Notes under the pieces: model-generated
What the model was told of the DNA's origin: nothing
Database searches by the model: none
The model's input: only the letters and a program-made list of their open reading frames with translations
Shown: piece by piece, positions 46,669 to 57,100 of the stretch
How positions within the stretch are numbered: the first letter of the stretch is position 1
Layout: each line of letters begins with the position of its first letter
Source: Spirogloea muscicola
Taxonomy: Eukaryota; Streptophyta; Zygnematophyceae; Spirogloeales; Spirogloeaceae
Assembly (NCBI GenBank): GCA_009602725.1
Contig: WELB01000082.1
Location: 251,669 to 315,668 of the forward strand
Length of the DNA stretch: 64,000 nt
Direction of reading: 5' to 3'
Made by a program: the position numbers and the translations under genes

Positions 46669-47028
46669 GAGCCCGCTGTGAGAGCCCAAGCGAGCCACAC
46701 ACCCAGGGTATATTCAAATCCCTGGCCATCTTGCCCGCACACACCTGCTATCTCTCCCTCGCCCTTCCACTCCCTCCCCCCTCCCGCCCACGTCCCCCCC
46801 AGAAACACTCTTAGTAGCAAAGGAGGGCCATCTCTGGTGGCGTGGCGCATATATTAAGTGTAGGCATTCTTTCATTCTTTTTAGCATTTCTGCTGCTGCA
46901 ATGTGCATTTCCTTGCGTTACGCACAGTAACAAATTGCTATTGTCATATGGCCTGAGGCTATATGATGAGATTGGCCCTCTCCAACACAACGTGAGAGCC
47001 GCGTAAGCTGATCCCATTTTCATGCTCT
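46669..47028. other. Convergent intergenic region
   Basis: 360 bp between the SCC2 and SAS10 stop codons. It contains a C-rich stretch at about 46755-46805 (CCCTCCCCCCTCCCGCC). No gene was seen. Confidence 0.6.
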
Positions 47029-50000
47029 TCAGCGTATACGAACGCTTCGGCTGAGCCCCGACTTGATGCCCGTAGCCTCGCCACCGTAGGGCGCGCTCTG
47101 CGGCCGGGCCTCCCGCACTTGGCCGCCCCGCCTCACCACCGCCTTGGCGTGTGCAAGCTGCAGAAGAGAGCTTGGCAATCGAGGTGAGCTGTCACCAAAA
47201 TAAGTCCTACGCAGTGGGGATGTGCCTGCGATACTTTGATTCAAAAAGGTGGAAGTAACTTTGCATGTCGATGGGTACTCAAGAATGCAGAGCCAGAGTG
47301 AAATGAGAAGCTTGCTTTACCTTGTACTTCTTGCGTGGATTCTTTGTGAGCTTCTTTCGATGCGGCGTTAACCCCCGATTCTTCTCGATCTGGTGAGCAG
47401 GGTTATCAGCACGTGACACACAAGCTTGTTTCAGACTTTAGGGAGCCATGCCATTGCCCTTGCTGCAAACTGTGATGCTGTTTGCAAATCTGCAGGACCT
47501 CGTGCGCAAGCTGTGGTGCAGTACATGTCCTCGTCGCTCGCGGGCGCTTCGGCACCAAAGAGCAGCAAAGCTCATCTCTCAAGACTAAGCAGAAAAGCAC
47601 CGGGATCACAAAGCTTTACCTGGTACGAGATGTTCCGCTTGCCATCAACCTTGCTGTCCTCGGCAGGCATTGGCGTAGCTGGTTCGCCCCTTCCGTACTT
47701 AGCGGCCTTGGCTGCTATATTAGCAGCCCGCCGCTCCTTTGCTGCCGTGTAAAATTCGTCCTCTCCGTCATCTCCCGAGCCGCGGCCCCCGCTGTCGCCC
47801 CCCCCATTGTCATCGTCCTCAAGAGCGTCGTCCTCACGTCCTCCTGCACCCGAGCCCCTTCGTAAGGCCTGAAGCTCTGCATGCCTCCTTCGCAATCCCA
47901 GGTCCTCCCTCACTGGGATATCTGCATCCCCTGATAGTGCCTGACACGTAAGAAAAAGCACGGGGTTGCAGTCAATTGACCTTCTGACAAGCTGTCAAGC
48001 AGGAAGCAAGCGGCCGTCAGCTTCATAAGTGCGTTCGCCCACGCCCTCACTGACACCAATTGTCGGCCTTGTGGGTGACCACAGAAACTTTCCGAGAAGA
48101 GGCTGCAGAGGTGACTTGCGAACTGAACAAAACGGCGACAAGGACTGACTGCCCCAAACTTTCCAGGCCTTGACCAATGCAGCCAACGGAAGCCCAGCAT
48201 CTGCTTGGTCGCCCGAGATATATACTTATGCGACGACTGTGCACCACTTTGAAATACAGATAAAAGATGATGGGCTTGAATTTGAGCTGATAGGCAGAGA
48301 ATGGGAGAGTAGGCCACACCTTAGCCTTCTTGGACGGGCGCCCGGCCTCTGCAATAGCCTCCGAAAGGCGCCGCGGACGCAGTAGGTCCTGAGGAGGTCC
48401 CCTGGCTGTGCCAGCGGTGGCATCGTCGTCCATGCCCACCAGGCCAGCCACGTCTTCGTTGAAGTCGTCCATCATGCCCGCCAGGCTGTGCAGGAGTGTG
48501 GAGGAAGCAGTGAGATCAGTCCATGCGACAAAACTGAAGTTCAACTCATACTCATATGGGGAGGAAAGTTGTCTTCAATTAGTGCCCCTGTGCCGTGCCT
48601 TGCTCGCCAGCTGCTGATGCACATAGACATCAGGATTTGCAGGCGCTTAGCTGCATAGCATGACAGGGAGACAGAGTAAGCGAAGTATACCCGCTCGAAG
48701 GGCGCTTGAGGGCCTTCAGTCGCCGACGCTCTTCGCGAGAGAGCGGCACGCGTGCAAACATGTCCACCTCCGCCTCTGCACGCTGCTGCAGCCGGTCCAG
48801 CTCCCGCTGCCGCTGCCGGTCCTCGGCACCAACGAGCGGCCGCACCTGAACAAGTTGACATTGTCAGACAGCAACCCACTTGCTCGTCAGGAGACAAATG
48901 AACAGGCCTGCCCGCGGCCTGCCACCTGCGAAACAGCTTTCTCCACAATACTTGCACAAGCAGTCACACGGAAAGCATAAGCGCAGTCCAAATTATGGTA
49001 CATGAACACGTCTCTTGGAAAGCTCCAGCACCTCACAGTGCCGGGCCATCACTTTCAGACCCCTGCAGCGTACCTCCTCGGGCCGGCCCTCCAGCTCCTC
49101 AGCAAGCTCTTGGACATACGAGCTGCGAGCGGCGCGTCGCCGGTCTTCCCGCTCCATTCGCGTCTGCGCTCGGAGGTCTCTGGCACGCCCTGGGCCGTCC
49201 TCGTCCATCACTGCAGATGCCATCATAGGCGGCTTGTACACACCTCCATTTTCCTGTGGAATATGCCACCAGTCGTCAACAATGTGAGCCTGACATGCAG
49301 ATGTGCTGCCTGACATGCCTACAACTGCTGAGCCCGCCACTCGGGTCATCACCATTCAAGGCCACAAAAGCTTTGACCATTCAGTAAGAAGCGCTGACCC
49401 CTCAAGCAAATGCAGTGTGTGCTGTAAGGACGTACACGCTGACGAATGCATGGTGAGCGACCACTCAGCGCAGCCAGATAGCATGTCAAGCAACCTCGTG
49501 GGGCAAACATTGACGCACCTCGGTGACCGCCTGGTCAATCTTGGATACAAGTAGGTCCGGGTGGGGCCGGTACTGGAGCTCGTCGTCCTCCGGTGTAGGC
49601 CTGGTTGCACCTTGGCCATCTTCCACCTTGGCGGCCTGGAGCAGTCGCTCCACCTGGTACTGTAGCCTCTTGTCGATTGGCCGCGTCTGCAGTGATGCCG
49701 CCAAGCGACACCAGCACCCGCATGGCGACATCAACGACTCAGGGTTGGCTCAGGCCTTACAAAGGCTGTAGTCCAATTGCAACAGGTTTTCTGTAAGATC
49801 GTCATTGTCCAAGTCATGCAGAGACAGGGGCCCTGCAGGCGGCTGATGCAGGCCTCGCTGACGGTGCTCAAGTGGCAAAATTTCAACCTTCTCGAGGAAG
49901 AGGCGGAGCTCGACAAGCCGCGAGATGACGGGGTGGTCTCGCACAGAACGGCCCTCCGACTTGAGCAGCAGGTAGAACACGATGCACTGGCAGTAGGCAA

Positions 50001-51998
50001 GCAGCAGCAAGCGCTTGGCCTCCAAGTACCCGAGCCCGCCCGCCGTCGCGTGCTCCCCACTGCGCACCTGCCAGCACTAGCGCTGTATCAGCGGCAGCCC
50101 TGATGGCCAAAAGCTCCCCCACAACACAACAAGTAGTAGTGGCTAGGTGCCACTTAAGTAAGTTAGCCCTCATGGTAGATGAATCTGCCTGCACGTCTCT
50201 CTGCTATGCACCAAGTCTGACCTTGTCTTCGGGAAAAGCATAAGACTTCTCTGCATGTTGACTGAGAGAATGTGTAAGGACAACTCCTTTGGCAAGTGTA
50301 AGGCCTTGCCCTGACTTACAGTACTGATAAGCACCAAGCGCAATCTAGCATGCAGTCTCTGATTGATATTGTGAAGGATTTATTCTCACTGGTTCTCTAG
50401 TTGATGACTAAGAGTTGACGTGAGAACAGCCCCACTGGCAAGGTAACAGCTCTGCAGTGCCCGCAAACTCGGGACCGTGCTGACACAACTCAGCGTGCCG
50501 CGCTGATCACAAATCCAGGGACATGAAGGGCAGTGCCCTACTCGCTCAAGAAGGGGCTGCACACGGGTGCGTAGCTCATCCAGGCTCTCGCGCAGCTCAC
50601 CGAGCAGGCCCACCAACTCCGGCGCGTCGCTGCGGAGGTTACCATGGCCACAGCAGTCAGGCTCCCACCGTGCCGTATGTCATGTTGGCAGCGGTGGCGG
50701 CGGGTTCAGTAGAAGCTGCACCTCATGACGACCTCCATGCGCTCCTGCTCGGTCAGCAATGTGGGGTCCTTCTCGACACGCTCCGACACTGTTGCCGACG
50801 ATGGAGCTCCGCTGCACTTTGCTGATACTCTGGCGGCCCCGGTGCCCTCCAGCGTGTGCAGCGCTTCTAGCAAGGACTGCTCACTGCCGGCCACCATGGC
50901 AGCAGCGCCGCCCTTACCACTACCTCGGCCGCCATCATCAATGTCCTCCTCCTCCTCGCCAAGCTCAAAGTCCTCAGGGCGCAGCCGCGCAGCTGCGCGG
51001 CGCTGCAGCCGCCGCACCTCCGCCTCCTCCTCTGCCGGCGCCTCCTCGTCGCTCGACTGCAGCTGCATCACAGAGCGCAGGACATCGCCGGCCCGCTGTG
51101 TACAATCCGTTGCGCAGCCGCAGGAGAGCACGGACGTGGGCGGTCACCAGACAGCGGCGGTCACAACACCGGCAGCCGACTGCAGCACCTCAAAGTCCAC
51201 GTTGTCGGCGCTGTAGTACGCTTGCTTGCGGCGGCCCCAGGCGGCCGCGCCTCCCGCTCCACCCCCCTCCTCCCCCTTCCCCTCCTCCCCATCCTCGCCA
51301 TCCTCGCCGTCCTCCTCGTCGCTCTCGAGTGCGGCGCCGCCGGCCCGCTGCCGCATGAACCTCGCCTGCTTCGCCACTGCAGAGACAGAAGACGTGACCC
51401 AGCCAGGGGGTTTGGGCTTTAAGGTTTACTAATAGAAACCACTGCAATCACAAGCCCCAGGAGGTAAGGAGGACAGAAGCACTCACACTTGGCTGCGAAG
51501 CCGTTGAGCTCCGCCTCGTCCTCGTCGTCGTCGTCGTCGTCGTCATTCCCCTCATCGTCACCACTGTCGTCGTCGTCGTCCTCGTCGTCCTCGTCCAGGC
51601 CCTGCCGTACCGCACGGCGACAAGCATCAGCAAGGCAAGAATCATGGGTCCCAGTGCACAAATCTTGGCGCAGCGGCAGCGCTTCAAGGCACTGAGCTTC
51701 GCGACAGCAGTCACTGATACCACCGCCCAAGCTGCTGATACGCTGCAGAGTCTGCCTAGCTACCTGTATAGCAAAGACTTCCTCGTCCGCGGCGGCCTCG
51801 TTGTCCGATGAGCCTGGCCACGGCAGCGCGGCGGCGGGCCGTCACAGGCGGCCCAAAGGGGGACGGCTTCGTGCAGAGGCAGCCGCGGCGGTCGCAGAGG
51901 CCGCCGCGGCGACCACAGAGGCGGCAGCGGGCGGGGTGGCTCACTGCCGTCGCGGTCGCCGTCGAGGCTGAGAGGCAGCTTGTCGCGCTGGCTGTGGA
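47029..51998 (-). CDS. UTP3: SAS10/UTP3 small-subunit processome protein
   Basis: Nucleolar factor for 18S pre-rRNA processing (THALLO in Arabidopsis). The recognisable 5' exon starts at 51998 with HSQRDKLPLSL. Next come SDNEAAADEEVFAIQ and an acidic tract coded by GAC/GAG repeats (51490-51610), then AKQARFMRQRAGG. The Sas10/Utp3 domain spans LVGLLGELRESLDELRTRVQ (50560-50620), YLEAKRLLLLAYCQCIVFYL (49990-50045), RPIDKRLQYQVERLLQAAKV (49625-49690) and LQYRPHPDLLVSK. GVYKPPMMAS and YVQELAEELEGRPEEV follow (49080-49250). The C-terminal SAS10 domain is complete: IEKNRGLTPHRKKLTKNPRK (47320-47395), then AKAVVRRGGQVREARPQSAP, YGGEATGIKSGLSRSVRIR and TGA at 47029-47031. The first coding exon upstream of 51998 is not assigned; CGG-rich sequence to about 52170 probably holds it. 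Confidence 0.92.
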
Positions 51999-52099
51999 CT
52001 GCGGCGCGCGGGGCGGACCAGAGCGCCAGCCGTCAGCCATTCTCGACACCGCGCACCGAGGGCCGACGGTTGTCGGAGCTCGGCGGTGTGCGGAGGCTC

Positions 52100-52170
52100 G
52101 AGCGCGGCGAAGGCGGCGGCGAACGCGGCGGCGGCGGCGGCGACGACGGCGGCGGCGCGGCGGAGGTATG
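52100..52170. repeat. CGG tract at the 5' end of SAS10/UTP3
   Basis: GGCGGC-rich triplet run (about 52106-52166) just upstream of the first recognisable SAS10 exon. Similar tracts mark other gene 5' ends in the window. Confidence 0.75.
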
Positions 52171-52464
52171 AAGTGGTGGGCCCAGGCAGCGGAGCTGGCC
52201 CTCCTAACCCCGCTGGCTATCGTGGTTAGCCCGCCGGCGGGGAGCTGGGCCGCAGGATGTGCAGCATCGACGGCGACGGGAGTGAAGATTGTCATCGGAC
52301 GGCTATAGTGGCCTCCCGCATCCCCGCCGCTCGGGTGGGGTTATCCGGCCGGGCGGGCGGTGTTGCCGCGGGCCCAGCCAGTCTGGCGCCCTCGCGGCAC
52401 GTGGCGGCCACCGGGTCGCCGGCGCGCCCCACGGCCCGGCTTCTGAAGAAGCGCCAGTTCCACG

Positions 52465-52634
52465 ACGATAGAAGAAGAAGTGGCACTCCCAATGGGGGCA
52501 AGGGCTGCGAAAAGCCAGCCCAAAAAGAATTCACAAAGGTTCAGAGAGGGGCCTAAGAGCGGTGAGCAGCTACAAAGGGGCCTGAGGATGCAATGGTAAA
52601 ACAGGGGGAGGATGGATCACTCAATAAGTACGAG
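52465..52634 (-). mobile_element. Retroelement 3' end, copy F
   Basis: On the minus strand it reads ORF end, TGATCCATCCTCCCCCTG, tail, GTGAATTC, the stem GGGCTGG..CAGCCC (52502-52521), CCCATTGGGAGTGCCACTTC and TTCTTC. It is nearly identical to 52926-53110, so both are recent copies. Confidence 0.8.
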
Positions 52635-52681
52635 TGAGGAGCTAGGGAGAGACGCTGCCAGCGAAAGAAATGGAATGGTCC

Positions 52682-52931
52682 TGCAGCCGGGTCCCTGGCG
52701 CAAGTGTACCGCATGCGCCTGGCCGTCTCGCTGCAGAGAGGGGGCTCGCCCATTGAGGATAGGGGCTGGAAAAGCCAGCCCAAAAAAGAATGAACAAAGT
52801 ACGCAGAGGTCTATGGCCTGCTGCACCTTCGTGCCGGCAGAGCCCTGGCTGCTGCCTCTGGCTCTGGACAGGGGACCCACTTCCAGGAGCCTAGCATCTC
52901 TGATCTGCGGCTCCTTAGCAGGGGTTACTAG
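52682..52931 (+). mobile_element. Retroelement coding fragment, copy G, split by an insertion
   Basis: 5'-truncated coding fragment: GSLAQVYRMRLAVSLQR up to 52738, interrupted, then resuming at 52803 (RSMACCTFVPAE-like, frame disturbed) and ending CTCCTTAGCAGGGGTTACTAG at 52911-52931. Comparison with copy C (CTGCAGAGGTCTATGGCC at about 22080-22097) shows exactly where the foreign 64 bp lie. Confidence 0.75.
52739..52802 (-). mobile_element. 64-bp hairpin unit inserted in copy G with 6-bp duplication
   Basis: The insert is flanked by GCAGAG on both sides (52733-52738 and 52803-52808), while the uninterrupted homologue has it once. Read on the minus strand, the insert runs GTACTTTGTTCATTC, T-rich, stem GGGCTGG-CTTTT-CCAGCCC, CTATCCTCAATGGGCGAGCC. 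This defines a complete short mobile copy. Confidence 0.8.
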
Positions 52932-53117
52932 AAGAAAGAAGTGGCACTCCCAATGGGGGCAAGGGCTGCGAAAAGCCAGCCCAAAAGGAATTCACAAAGG
53001 TCCAGAGGGGCCTAAGAGCGGTGAGCAGCTACAAAGGGGCCTGAGGATGCAATGGTAAAACAGGGGGAGGATGGATCACTCAATAAGTACGAGTGAGGAG
53101 CCTCAGATCCGACAGAC
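52926..53117 (-). mobile_element. Retroelement 3' end, copy H, next to the gap
   Basis: Near-identical to copy F over about 170 bp (hairpin 52963-52982, ORF end at about 53090-53110). It continues into the assembly gap, which the repeat probably caused. Confidence 0.8.
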
Positions 53118-53190
53118 NNNNNNNNNNNNNNNNNNNNNNNNNNNNNNNNNNNNNNNNNNNNNNNNNNNNNNNNNNNNNNNNNNNNNNNNN
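53118..53190. other. Assembly gap removing the eS12 5' end
   Basis: 73 undetermined bases between a retroelement copy and the first readable eS12 codons. Confidence 0.97.
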
Positions 53191-53729
53191 GATGGCGGCG
53201 GCGGCGGCGGCGGCGCCGCCGTCGCGGCGGCGGGCGAGCCCATGGACACGATGACGGCGCTGCAGCAGGTCCTGAAGAAGGCGCTGGCGCACGACGGCCT
53301 CGCGCGGGGCCTCCACGAGGCTGCGAAGGCGGTGGAGAAGCACACCGCGCAGCTCTGCGTGCTCGCGCAGGACTGCGACCAGGCGGACTACACCAAGCTC
53401 GTCGAGGCTCTGTGCAACGAGCACAACGTCAACCTCATCCAGGTCCCCTCCGCCAAGAAGCTCGGCGAATGGGCTGGCGTGAGTTCCCCTTCCTGCGCGC
53501 TCCCTTTCCCCGCCCTCTCGCAGCGGCAGCGGCGACCATCCTGGCCAGCAGCCTGCAGCCTGAGTGCATGCTGACATTTGCTGGTGTGTTGGGGTTGCGG
53601 CAGCTCTGCAAGATCGACTCAGAGGGCAAGGCGCGCAAGGTCGTCGGCTGCTCCTGCGTCGTCGTGCGGGACTATGGCGAGGAGACGGAGGCGCTGAACG
53701 TGCTTCAGGAGTATCTCAAGAGCAAGTAG
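53191..53729 (+). CDS. RPS12: Ribosomal protein eS12 (RPS12), 5' end missing
   Basis: Component of the cytosolic 40S subunit. Exon 1 runs from the gap to 53478 and exon 2 is 53604-53729, joining GEWAG to [18 protein letters not shown] in frame. Diagnostic residues are [55 protein letters not shown] and [20 protein letters not shown], then KSK-stop. Readable sequence before the internal Met (53242) is [18 protein letters not shown], equivalent to the variable N-terminus of plant eS12, so the true start codon lies in or before the gap. A CGG tract (53196-53215) codes part of it. It converges on the KAC kinesin, leaving 374 bp. Confidence 0.95.
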
Positions 53730-54103
53730 AGGGCCTCCAAGCTGCTGTCAGGGGTTCTTCTAGTAATTCTGCGCTGCGTTGACGTTCTAGCAGAGCCTTC
53801 TAATGTACCACTCACCACGTTCACATGCTCTGGTGCTCTGTTGCTGCGGTGAGCTGGATTTTCGCGAAGAAGGTTGTTGCCAATTACGCACAGCACGGTT
53901 GAGTGGACGAAAGCAGCAGCGTGACATATGTCGCCTTCACACACAGCCTCAAATAGCATGTCGAGATTATTAAGAAGCTGAGAGCTTGGGGTCAATCGGT
54001 TCAAAACTTGTGTGCGAATTCCCTAGCTTAACATCCTAACCCAAGTATGCGGTCACCTCGACTATATCCTGTCAGAGGACCTTTTGCCGCCAAGCAGCCC
54101 ACG
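53730..54103. other. Convergent intergenic region
   Basis: 374 bp between the eS12 and kinesin stop codons; presumably the two 3' UTRs. No other feature was seen. Confidence 0.6.
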
Positions 54104-57100
54104 TCACATGCGTGGCGGGCTAGTTCGCCGGGGCGTCGCTGAGACGGAGCTCTGGTTCGACCACCCCGGCGTGCTCTGCACAGAGCTCTGATTGGACCAT
54201 GTGGACGACCGGCCCGGCGCATAGTCCTCTAGATCCGCCCACCATGCTTCCCGCAGGGCCGGCACGCGTGCGGCAATCGTATTGTACAATCGCAAGTACC
54301 TGTGAGAACCAAGTGGCAGCAACAGCGTCGTCGTTCTTGGCCCACAAGTGTGAAAATCTTGTTATCTCGTGAGGGCAAGGGCTAAGCGTGACTTAGTAGC
54401 ATCTGACCATCTGAGCATATGAACACTTCAGCACGCGCCCACATCAGCAAGTCGTAGTCAGAAGTGGGACAGGCGAATGGTAGCCGTCAATGTATGCTTA
54501 CTTCTTGACTGTCTTGGTGGGGTCAAGCGTCCCGTCGCGCTGTGGGGCGATGGCGAGCCGGCGCAGCATCTCAGGCACAACAACGAGCCGGCGCCGCAGC
54601 TCCTCGCGTGGCAAGCCTTCCAGCTCAGCTGGCGGTGGCAGCACAGCCACCAAGACCTGCTCCGTGCTGCCCAAGGAGCTGCGGCGCTCCACGCGCGCCT
54701 TGACGACCAAGTCGAGCCGGGACGTCGCGCCGGCCTTCACCTGGCCCTGTGGCCGGGCAGCGCCCTTGGTGGTCAGCGTGATGACTGTCCACGCAATCTT
54801 CTCACCCTGCAGCACCGCCGGGAAGCCTGCGACGCCTTGCCGGCCACCAACGGGAAAGAGCTCCCGCGACACGCCATCGCCCTCAGTAAGGGCCGCGTAG
54901 CTGGCGCCAGTTGACGTCCACTTGGATGCGTATAGCAACGGCTGCTGGTCCTTGGCTGACGGCCGTGCGGCACCACCATCGCCATTGTTCACACCCACAT
55001 CCTCTTCGGCAGTGCTGCCCACGCCGATGCCAGCGCCACTACCAACGTCGGAAGCGCTACCACTGGAAGCCATGTTCCTGGCCTTGGATGGTGTCGACTG
55101 CACCAACAAGGACTGCAGCTGGTCAAAGTAGCCCTGCACTTGCATAGCCTTTCATTGACTCTTTAGGGACTGACTACTCAACTTCTGGGGTTCTTGAAAG
55201 TTAAGGTATCACTTGCACTACACTGTCCAGCGTCCAGCCGAAAAATCAGAGAGTTAAGCTCGATCACTGCAGATCTGCCTAGACACAGTAAGTCTACCTA
55301 CAACCTTCCCCCATGTATCAGCTGCAGGCCACTGAAGACCACAGCCAAGGACAAAGTCACCTGCTGTTGTATAACTTTCTCAGTGCAGACAAGCAGCAGC
55401 AGCTCGCAAGCTTGTTGCCAAAGCAACCTGGAACAAGCTCCAGCAGAGCGGTACAGGTTGGCAGACACACAAGGACCTCGAGGTGGGGCCTCACATCAAT
55501 GACGTGCTGTGTCTCGAGAATGCACTGCTCGCCGGTCGGTCGGTCCAGCGGGAGCAGCGACGGGATGACCTCACTCAGCAGCGCCAGCAGCTGAGCACGG
55601 TGGCTGTCTTGCAGGCCCGGCTGCTCTGCTGCCTCCCGCTTCATTGCCTGCACCCGCATGAAATGCGACAGTGGCACAATAAGTCTTGGCTCCTGGTCAA
55701 CGTCTCTTTCAATACTATACTTAGTGTCCATTACCCTTGTAGAATGATCTCAAAGCTCTACAGCTCGACCCAGGTGCTCCGTTGGCAGTGGACTTGAGTT
55801 GGCATCAAGAGCGTGAGCACGTGGCAGCTGCTGTTGTCGGTCCTCACCTCAACCTTGTGGAAGATTTCCTCAAGCTTGAGGAGAGAGGCCACTCGCGCGT
55901 CCTCCGCGGCTGTGTGCAGGCTCTTCAACGGCAATGCAGTCTGATCGTTGGCCAGAATTGTCACGTCTTGCTTCATGAGCTGCAGGACCTGGCAAGACAA
56001 TTACACCAGGGCTAAATCACTGCAAACTATGCCAGCAACCCGTCCAAGATATGACGTTAAATCTTGACTGATTCCATTGGCTGCGACTTACATTTATGGA
56101 GGTAGCTCTGAAGAAGGACACAAAGATACACTTGCAGGCGCTTGAGGTGAAATTCAAGTCATATGGCCAGCAATCAAGGATTGCTGTTCAGCAAATGCGA
56201 GTGCAACTGTGGTTAGCGACTGCATTCATGGGCCAGGAAGCACACCTTGCGCTTCTTGTGCTCCACTGACTCCAAGGCCGTGCGTACACGCTGCGCTGCC
56301 GCCATGTCCTCCGCATCCTCGGTGGCAAGTGTGCTGGCCACATCCTGCAGTATCCAAGAGACACAAACTGGAACATTCACGTCGGGCAACCTTGGACGAC
56401 CCCTACTTCCTGAAGCTGACTGGCACAACAGCTAATGCAATCTTGGCAGGACAGAGGAGGCCACGTGCTTGTCATATGACGCTGCCTCACTATGTCCGCT
56501 TGCATGAACGTCATGGACGATGGATTGCATCTAAGAGCAGCTGCAATGCTGACCTTGAGGTGCTGAATGTGCTGCATGTACGACTGCTTGGTGTAGTCAG
56601 ACAGGAGTTGGCCTAGGACGTCGGTGGCCGTGGCAACCGGGGGAGCGGCGCCTAGCCCTGCCAGCCATCCGTGCATGATGGACGTCGTCAGCAACTCCAG
56701 GTCGCCGGGAACTTCCTCCTGCCACGCATACCCATGCCAATGCTCGCTTGGTGCAAAGTCAGTCCTGCAGAGTCCATAATGGTTATAGTATGGCAGTCCA
56801 GACAATAACTTGTCTCACAGTACACTCACATGAGATGGACGACCAAAAAGCTAGATCTCAGTGGTCTGCTTCTGAGGGGCTTATTTAGCAAAGATGGACG
56901 CAAACAGTGGATGCAAACATTGCGAGCTTAGCAGCAGGGACTGATGCAGGACCTGGGTAGGACAACGTCACACTGACCGCCGTGTGGTTGAGGGAGAGGA
57001 AGTGGAACGTCTCTGCAAGCCACTTGCGGATGCGCCGCCGCAGCTCTTCCTGCTCGCCGTGCGCGAAGACCGCCGCCAAATCCCGGTTACCAATCGCAAA

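Noticed and set aside
51489-51695. Plus-strand Ser-rich open frame
   Set aside because: It is the reverse of the GAC/GAG-coded acidic tract of SAS10.
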